Origin: an uncultured Bacteroidales bacterium
GTDB taxonomy: Bacteria > Bacteroidota > Bacteroidia > Bacteroidales > UBA932
NCBI GenBank assembly: GCA_937901105.1
Contig: CALCHD010000162.1
Span: forward strand, 1-10,597
Direction of reading: 5' to 3'
Length of the DNA stretch: 10,597 bases
Under the pieces are notes generated by a model. The model made no database searches. It saw only the letters and a list, made by a program, of their open reading frames with translations, and had not been told where the DNA came from. Below are positions 6,351-10,597 of the stretch, in pieces (the first letter of the stretch is position 1; the number at the start of each line of letters is the position of its first letter). A program made the position numbers and the translations under genes.

Positions 6351-6401
6351 TTTGCAATATAAAGTTACAAGATATTGAAACCTTTTATATATTTGCAATA
6401 T
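6351..6401 (+). repeat. Direct repeats around the promoter of the XRE gene
   Basis: TTTGCAATAT occurs at 6351-6360 and 6392-6401, with 12 of 13 positions matching if extended to the following bases. The copies are 41 nt apart, close to four helical turns. The second copy overlaps the -7 box. This geometry suits operators for the adjacent regulator and also lies upstream of the divergent NUDIX gene. Confidence 0.45.
6388..6395 (+). promoter_or_regulatory. Candidate Bacteroidota -7 box for the XRE gene
   Basis: TATATTTG matches the TAnnTTTG consensus exactly. A start site near 6402 would leave about 20 nt before the ATG at 6423. The -33 region (around 6364, GTTA) is weak. The box lies inside the longer upstream extension of the frame, which argues for the downstream start codon. 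Confidence 0.5.
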
Positions 6402-6422
6402 GAAACGGAGGATTATAACATT

Positions 6423-6800
6423 ATGAATACAAACGAAACAATGATTCAGGACTATGATGCGGTCCTTGATGCCAGATATGGGAAGGAAGGCTCTCCCGAA
6501 CGCATCAAGTTTGAAGAAGATGCATACGCATATTATACTGGGCTAATTCTCCGCGATGCACGAAAAGATGCAAAAGTATCCCAGGCTGAACTGGCACGGC
6601 GTACACAGACTACCAAGTCATATATTTCCCGCATTGAAAATGGCGTGATAATACCAAGCGTAGCTGTCTTCTACCGAATGATTGCAGCCCTCGGAATGAC
6701 AGTGGAAATCGTAAAACCTCCTATTTTCGGATATGGATTCACTCCTCAGACAAAATACCTCAGCGAGCCGGAGCAGGCTCCGTATGGGATAAAAAAATAA
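6423..6800 (+). CDS. XRE-family transcriptional regulator (HigA-like antitoxin type)
   Basis: The product has 125 residues from this ATG. A Cro/C1-type helix-turn-helix spans about 43-95, with the typical phrases VSQAELARRTQTTKSYISRIENG and a following hydrophobic helix (VFYRMIAALGMTVEIV). An N-terminal helix region with EEDAYAYY precedes it, as in many HigA-type antitoxins. However, no toxin gene lies next to it: upstream is the divergent NUDIX gene and downstream a terminator. It is therefore an orphan antitoxin-like regulator or a stand-alone repressor. A longer frame could begin at 6375, but the promoter box and an ACGGAGG (6405-6411) support 6423. The stop codon lies inside the terminator stem. 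Confidence 0.85.
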   Translation: MNTNETMIQDYDAVLDARYGKEGSPERIKFEEDAYAYYTGLILRDARKDAKVSQAELARRTQTTKSYISRIENGVIIPSVAVFYRMIAALGMTVEIVKPPIFGYGFTPQTKYLSEPEQAPYGIKK

Positions 6801-6826
6801 GCACCTCATCCGAGATGCTTATTTTT
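6791..6826 (+). terminator. Bidirectional terminator overlapping the XRE stop codon
   Basis: An 11-bp stem (6793-6803 with 6816-6826) is topped by a CTC/GAG pairing around a short loop, with T on one side and seven A on the other. It ends the XRE gene. The apical sequence CCTCATCCGAGA resembles the apex of the two minus-strand hairpins at 1699-1735 and 2359-2395. The single C-A mismatch in plus RNA becomes a U-G pair in minus RNA. Confidence 0.8.
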
Positions 6827-6903
6827 AATTAACGGAAAATTTCTTCCAATAGGATGTTACAAAACACCAGCCTTTCCGTATTACAAGTGAACAAGCATTA
6901 AAA

Positions 6904-7500
6904 ATGACAGCACAGGAACTGAACACAGAGTTTGTAGAGGTGAAGGATGCCGCATACAGGTATGCCTGCAGTCTGCTCCATAACAGGGAGGAGGCTGAGG
7001 ATCTGGTACAGGACCTGTACGAGAAACTCTGGCGGAGAAGACTGCTGGTAAGACACAAAGGATTTGTGCAGCTTGTGATGACAAGTGCCCGCAATATGAG
7101 TCTGGACATATTGAGAGCCAGGCAGAAAGGGCGTAAAAACACACCACTGAATTATGAAGAGGTTGTAAAACGGAGTACAAAGGGTGCAAGAGTTGAAGAT
7201 GATAATGTAAGACTGGGAAAAGAGAATGCAAAATGGGAAGAAGAGGCTGTTATGTGGGAAGAGGAGCGGGAGAAGGAGGACACGGCAGCAATTGTAGCCA
7301 AGCTGGTGGAACGGCTGCCACAAAAGGAGCGGGAGGCATTTCATTTGAGGGTAGTTGAAGGGATGGATTACCCGGCAATTGCAGAGATTATGGGAATAGC
7401 CGAAACCGCAGTAAGGATGGCCTGCTCAAGAGGCAGGAATAAAGTAAAGGAAGAACTTTTAAAGATAATGGATTATGGACTCGAAAGAAAACAGAGCTGA
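6904..7500 (+). CDS. ECF-type RNA polymerase sigma factor
   Basis: The product has 198 residues. Region sigma2 covers about 8-76 and contains NREEAEDLVQDLYEKLWRR, the core-binding and -10-recognition part. Region sigma4 covers about 129-187, with LPQKEREAFHLRVVEGMDYP followed by the helix-turn-helix AIAEIMGIAETAVRMACSRG, which recognises the -35 element. The linker (about 77-128) is long and strongly charged (KENAKWEEEAVMWEEEREKED), predicted helical. It is the first gene of a four-gene run. Its 3' end overlaps the next gene by 26 nt, suggesting translational coupling, as is usual for a sigma factor and its regulator. ECF subgroup and target promoters cannot be assigned here. No upstream promoter box was recognised. 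Confidence 0.92.
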   Translation: MTAQELNTEFVEVKDAAYRYACSLLHNREEAEDLVQDLYEKLWRRRLLVRHKGFVQLVMTSARNMSLDILRARQKGRKNTPLNYEEVVKRSTKGARVEDDNVRLGKENAKWEEEAVMWEEEREKEDTAAIVAKLVERLPQKEREAFHLRVVEGMDYPAIAEIMGIAETAVRMACSRGRNKVKEELLKIMDYGLERKQS

Positions 7501-7834
7501 ACAGATGCTGCAGGAGTATGTGGCAAGGGAGAGAGGCAGGAGCGTGAAAGTGCAGCTTAAGGGTACAGATGAGACCCTGAACCGTCCAAAACCACGCACA
7601 TTGCACTTTAATCTGGCAAAGGCAGTGAGCTGCGCTGCAGCGGCAGCAATCCCTGTAATCCTTGGAGCCATGCTGCTCTACAACCAGGAGACGAAAGTAT
7701 ATGGCTATATAAACCACACTCCGGTAACAGACAAGCAGCAGGCTATAGACCTCACACAGCAGATGTTTGACAATCTTGCCATTGCAGACGGACAAGATGC
7801 AGAAGACATTCTGGAAGGACTGCTAAAATTATAG
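7475..7834 (+). CDS. Single-pass membrane protein, candidate anti-sigma factor
   Basis: The product has 119 residues and I do not recognise a named family. It has an N-terminal charged, helical segment (1-48), one transmembrane helix (about 50-69, AVSCAAAAAIPVILGAMLLY) and a C-terminal segment of about 50 residues rich in Gln, Asp and Leu. This topology, a cytoplasmic helix joined to an outside domain, is that of many anti-sigma factors, and the 26-nt overlap with the sigma gene supports a partner role. No ZAS zinc motif (HxxxCxxC) is present, so any binding would be by another fold. Function is inferred from position and topology only. Confidence 0.6.
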   Translation: MDSKENRAEQMLQEYVARERGRSVKVQLKGTDETLNRPKPRTLHFNLAKAVSCAAAAAIPVILGAMLLYNQETKVYGYINHTPVTDKQQAIDLTQQMFDNLAIADGQDAEDILEGLLKL

Positions 7835-7858
7835 AAACTGTAAAAAAGAACACAAGAT

Positions 7859-8629
7859 ATGAAAAGAATCATTGCTGCATTCCTGCTGGCCGCAGGTGCA
7901 TTTATCCCAGGAATCCTTAACGCCCAAGCCCTCAAGCTGGACATCCAGGGCATCACATACGAAGAGGACACTTTAACATCAAAAGACAATATAATTGCCC
8001 ATACAGCTATTTCGGTTAAAAAAACGGAAAAAAGCAGCGCTATAAGAATTGGCGGGTCCGGCAGGGCCTCAATCAGAGTCTTTGAGTTCGGTTGGAACAT
8101 GGTAGACACAGACCCTCAAGGGGAATGGTTCAGCTTAAGGAACTGGAGATCCAACCAGGTTACAATAAACCCTTTCATCTTCAGTGCAACTTCCAACGAA
8201 GGGAATATCGGACTCTCTTTGGCTTTTGGTTTGAGATTCAACAACTATATGTTTGACGGTCCGTTCACAGTGGCAAAACAGGATGGCATGGCAGTATACG
8301 CCCCTATTATAGAAGATATAAGAAAAAGCAAGTTCACAACTGCAGCTCTGCACATCCCTATGGAGTTCACATTTGGCAAGCCCAAAAAGATTGCATTCTC
8401 AATAGGAGGCTATGCAGACCTTACTTACAGTTCGCACAGCAAAATCAAATATCAGGGTGGAAGCAAGGATAAGGTGTGGAACTATCCTGTGAATTTCCTT
8501 CAGTTGGGATATACAGCCAAATTTACAATCAAGAACACATCAATTTTCTGCAACTACACCCCAACCGGACTGTTCAAGAGCGGTAAAGGTCCGTGCATTG
8601 AAACTTGGACAATAGGTATTGGCATCTAA
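7859..8629 (+). CDS. Outer-membrane beta-barrel-like protein
   Basis: The product has 256 residues. The signal peptide covers residues 1-22 (cleavage near LNAQ). The rest shows alternating hydrophobic/polar stretches with aromatic residues typical of beta strands, including LAFGLRFNNYMF, ALHIPMEFTFGK, IAFSIGGYADLTY, FLQLGYTAKFTI and a final ETWTIGIGI. The pattern resembles the small Bacteroidota outer-membrane barrels (OMP_b-brl-like), probably eight to ten strands. It follows the membrane protein by 24 nt and precedes the DUF4252-like gene by 11 nt, so it is likely cotranscribed. The specific role is unknown; a surface or envelope-stress product of the sigma-factor operon is plausible. Confidence 0.7.
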   Translation: MKRIIAAFLLAAGAFIPGILNAQALKLDIQGITYEEDTLTSKDNIIAHTAISVKKTEKSSAIRIGGSGRASIRVFEFGWNMVDTDPQGEWFSLRNWRSNQVTINPFIFSATSNEGNIGLSLAFGLRFNNYMFDGPFTVAKQDGMAVYAPIIEDIRKSKFTTAALHIPMEFTFGKPKKIAFSIGGYADLTYSSHSKIKYQGGSKDKVWNYPVNFLQLGYTAKFTIKNTSIFCNYTPTGLFKSGKGPCIETWTIGIGI

Positions 8630-8640
8630 AACTGGCAGCC

Positions 8641-9123
8641 ATGAAAAAATTCCAAATATTTATAGCAATAATGCTTTTGCTGTGCACAAGTGCTGCGGCA
8701 CAGAGCGAAGGCTTCATGAAGCTGTATGAGGAGGCCGGACAGTCCCTGAAGGATGGGCAGGCGGGGATAACAACTACACAGCTGTCGGGAAAAATGCTGC
8801 AGGAGGTAATGCCTGCAAAGGCAAATGAGAAATTCAATGTGATAAACAGGATTGAGCACATCCGCCAGGTGAAATTTGCCCCCCAGGCAGACAAGGCCCT
8901 GTTTGAGAAATTTGTACAGCTGGCATCTGCGCAGGAGAGCAAATATGAGCTTATGTCGCAGATAAACGAGGATGGCCAGAAGGTAGAGGTCTTTAAGGCG
9001 CCATACGGGACACTAGACAGTGAATATCTGGTACTTATATCCAAAGGCGATGCATGCCTCGTGTGTGATATCACCGGCAATATAAGCATGAAGGATATAA
9101 TGGCAATGCTATACGGAAAATAA
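8641..9123 (+). CDS. DUF4252-like exported protein
   Basis: The product has 160 residues. A signal peptide ends near SAAAQ (residue 21). The remainder resembles DUF4252, a Bacteroidota family often encoded next to ECF sigma factors: ITTTQLSGKMLQEVMP, then a helical stretch, then YELMSQINEDGQKVEVF and CLVCDITGNISMKDIMAML at the end. No biochemical function is known to me for the family. An upstream in-frame ATG (8605) lies inside the preceding gene and would bury the signal peptide, so the ATG at 8641 was chosen. The gene closes the operon; no clear terminator is seen after it. Confidence 0.78.
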   Translation: MKKFQIFIAIMLLLCTSAAAQSEGFMKLYEEAGQSLKDGQAGITTTQLSGKMLQEVMPAKANEKFNVINRIEHIRQVKFAPQADKALFEKFVQLASAQESKYELMSQINEDGQKVEVFKAPYGTLDSEYLVLISKGDACLVCDITGNISMKDIMAMLYGK

Positions 9124-9159
9124 GTTTTTTAAAGGGAAAGGCGGGCAGTACAACATTTT

Positions 9160-9189
9160 TTTGTAACTTGGAACCGGTTATAAAATTTG
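9160..9189 (+). promoter_or_regulatory. Weak candidate promoter for the Tricorn-like gene
   Basis: TTTG (9160-9163) is followed 17 nt later by TAAAATTTG (9181-9189), a -7 box with one extra base. If used, transcription would begin almost at the ATG, nearly leaderless. The alternative is read-through from the sigma-factor operon 74 nt upstream. Confidence 0.25.
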
Positions 9190-9197
9190 TTGACACT

Positions 9198-10597
9198 ATG
9201 AAGAGACTATTGTTATCTGCGCTGTTGTTTGCAGCAGCTGCAACCGGCGCACAGGCAGATGAGGCCCGCCTTTTAAGGTTCCCGGCGACCAACGGAAACC
9301 AGGTGGTATTCTCATACGCAGGAGACCTTTACACTGCACCTTTGGCTGGAGGAGAGGCAACCCGCCTTACATCCCACATCGGATATGAAATGTTTGCACG
9401 CTATTCTCCCGACGGAAAATCAATCGCCTTCACCGGAGAGTATGACGGCAACCGTGAAGTTTACCTTATGCCGGCCAAAGGTGGCGAGCCGGTAAGGCTT
9501 ACCTATACATCAACCAACGGCCGCGACGATCTTGGCGACCGTATGGGTCCCAACAACATTGTAATGGCATGGAGCAAGGACGGCAAGAAGATCGTTTACC
9601 GTAACCGTATCAATGACAGCTTTACAGGCAAGCTGTGGACCATTTCACCTGATGGCGGAATGCCAGAGCAGATTCCGCTTCCGGAGGGAGGCTTCTGCAG
9701 CTGGTCGCCAGACGGCAAAAAACTTGCCTACAACCGTGTAATGCGCGAGTTCCGTACATGGAAATACTACAGGGGCGGCATGGCTGATGACATCTGGGTT
9801 TATGACCCTTCTGCAAAAAAAGTGGAGAATGTAACAAGCAATGACGCACAGGACATTTTCCCTATGTGGATTGGCGAGGAGATCTTCTTCATCTCCGACA
9901 GGGACATGACAATGAACCTGTTCGTATACAACACCAAGACCAAGAAGACCGAAAAGGTTACCAATTACACAGATTACGATATCAAATTCCCTTCTACCAA
10001 CGGAGAGATCATCGTTTACGAGCAGGGCGGATACCTTTTCAGCTTTGACCCTAAAACCCGCCAGAGCAAGAAAATCTCAATTACTCTTGCAGCAGACAAC
10101 ATCTACGGCCGCAACGAACTTAAAGATGTATCTGCAAAAGCCAACGGAAGGGGCGCAAGCCTTAATCCCGACGGCTCAAGAGTGGCAGTTGCTGTACGTG
10201 GCGAGGTATTCAATGTACCTGTAGGCGAAGGTGTTGTAAAGAACATCACCCGCACTCCGGGATCAAATGACCGCGGAGCAGTATGGAGCCCGGACGGCAA
10301 ATACATTGCATATATAGGCGACTCAACTGGCGAGACAGAGGTATACCTTCAGGGAGCTTCCGGCGCCCCTGTCCAGCTTACTTCAGGCAATGACACCTAC
10401 ATCCGCCGCATTATATGGGGTCCGGACAGCAAAAAGCTTTACTACACCGACCGCAAGAACCGCCTTGTAGAGGTAGACATTGCAACCAAGGCAAAACGCA
10501 CCGTAATGCAGAACCCTATGGGCGAGTTCAGAAGCATCAGCTTCTCGCCATGCGGCAACTGGATTGCATATACAAAATCTGCAAAGAATGACATGAG
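9198..10597 (+). CDS. Tricorn-like protease, N-terminal part (truncated at window end)
   Basis: The frame is open for 466 codons to the edge and has no stop. A signal peptide covers residues 1-20 (cleavage near GAQA), so the protein is exported, unlike the cytoplasmic archaeal Tricorn. The visible part is beta-propeller: repeated blade motifs such as YSPDGKSIAF, WSKDGKKIVY, WSPDGKKLAY, WSPDGKYIAY and WGPDSKKLYY, as in the TolB/DPP-IV/Tricorn class. In Tricorn homologues these propellers guide peptides to a PDZ and S41 serine-peptidase part of about 1,080 residues in total, which would lie beyond this window. The start MKRLLLSALL is typical of an export signal. A TolB-like protein or a DPP-IV-type peptidase remains possible because the catalytic part is not visible. 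Confidence 0.8.
   Translation, partial: MKRLLLSALLFAAAATGAQADEARLLRFPATNGNQVVFSYAGDLYTAPLAGGEATRLTSHIGYEMFARYSPDGKSIAFTGEYDGNREVYLMPAKGGEPVRLTYTSTNGRDDLGDRMGPNNIVMAWSKDGKKIVYRNRINDSFTGKLWTISPDGGMPEQIPLPEGGFCSWSPDGKKLAYNRVMREFRTWKYYRGGMADDIWVYDPSAKKVENVTSNDAQDIFPMWIGEEIFFISDRDMTMNLFVYNTKTKKTEKVTNYTDYDIKFPSTNGEIIVYEQGGYLFSFDPKTRQSKKISITLAADNIYGRNELKDVSAKANGRGASLNPDGSRVAVAVRGEVFNVPVGEGVVKNITRTPGSNDRGAVWSPDGKYIAYIGDSTGETEVYLQGASGAPVQLTSGNDTYIRRIIWGPDSKKLYYTDRKNRLVEVDIATKAKRTVMQNPMGEFRSISFSPCGNWIAYTKSAKNDM

Noticed and set aside
6375..6422. A longer N-terminus for the XRE regulator starting at 6375
   Set aside because: The extension would contain the promoter box and one operator-like repeat, and adds a tyrosine-rich stretch without family support.
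6898..7344. Minus-strand frames opposite the sigma factor
   Set aside because: The plus strand encodes a well-matched sigma2/sigma4 protein; the opposite frames are Cys/Leu/Phe-rich shadows.
9137..9273. A 10-nt inverted repeat (AAAGGCGGGC and its complement) across the start of the Tricorn-like gene
   Set aside because: The arms are short, far apart (117 nt) and one lies in codons for the mature protein; no supporting structure was seen.

Overview
The window looks like a piece of a Bacteroidales-type (Bacteroidota) chromosome. The grounds are protein content rather than any marker gene: an ECF sigma factor followed by a DUF4252-like secreted protein, a bPH_5-like membrane protein, a secreted Tricorn-type peptidase, lipoprotein and AQAQ-type signal peptides, and two matches to the Bacteroidota -7 promoter box (TAnnTTTG). 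The genus cannot be fixed from this sequence.

Layout. (1) 1-184: the 3' end of a class II tRNA, most likely tRNA-Ser, running into a long imperfect palindrome that carries two terminator hairpins. (2) 239-1688: an accessory cassette around one minus-strand gene, a REP-associated-type HUH/Y1 transposase (RAYT-like, 455-1342). A 141-nt element with 15-nt inverted ends lies on each side of it, and a 33-nt direct repeat lies outside each element. (3) 1694-4854, minus strand: a PH-domain membrane protein, a serine hydrolase lipoprotein and a secreted TPR protein. The last two form a likely operon (TPR first, 21-nt gap). The two units end at near-identical terminator hairpins that differ by a compensated base pair. 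(4) 5038-6284, minus strand: a NUDIX hydrolase and an archaeal-type Prx6 peroxiredoxin, plausibly a metabolite-repair/oxidative-stress pair. (5) 6423-6800: a lone XRE-family regulator with its own promoter and direct repeats. (6) 6904-9123, plus strand: an ECF sigma factor with an unusually long acidic linker, an overlapping single-pass membrane protein (candidate anti-sigma factor), a beta-barrel-like outer-membrane protein and a DUF4252-like exported protein. (7) 9198 to the end: the N-terminal propeller region of a Tricorn-like protease, cut off by the window edge.

How the parts work together. The transposase and the flanking elements make a coherent enzyme-plus-substrate hypothesis and are the most notable feature. 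The sigma-factor operon has the arrangement of a cell-envelope regulatory unit: regulator, membrane partner and two exported products. The remaining genes are housekeeping or envelope functions with ordinary architecture. All alignments, pairings and counts here were done by eye.
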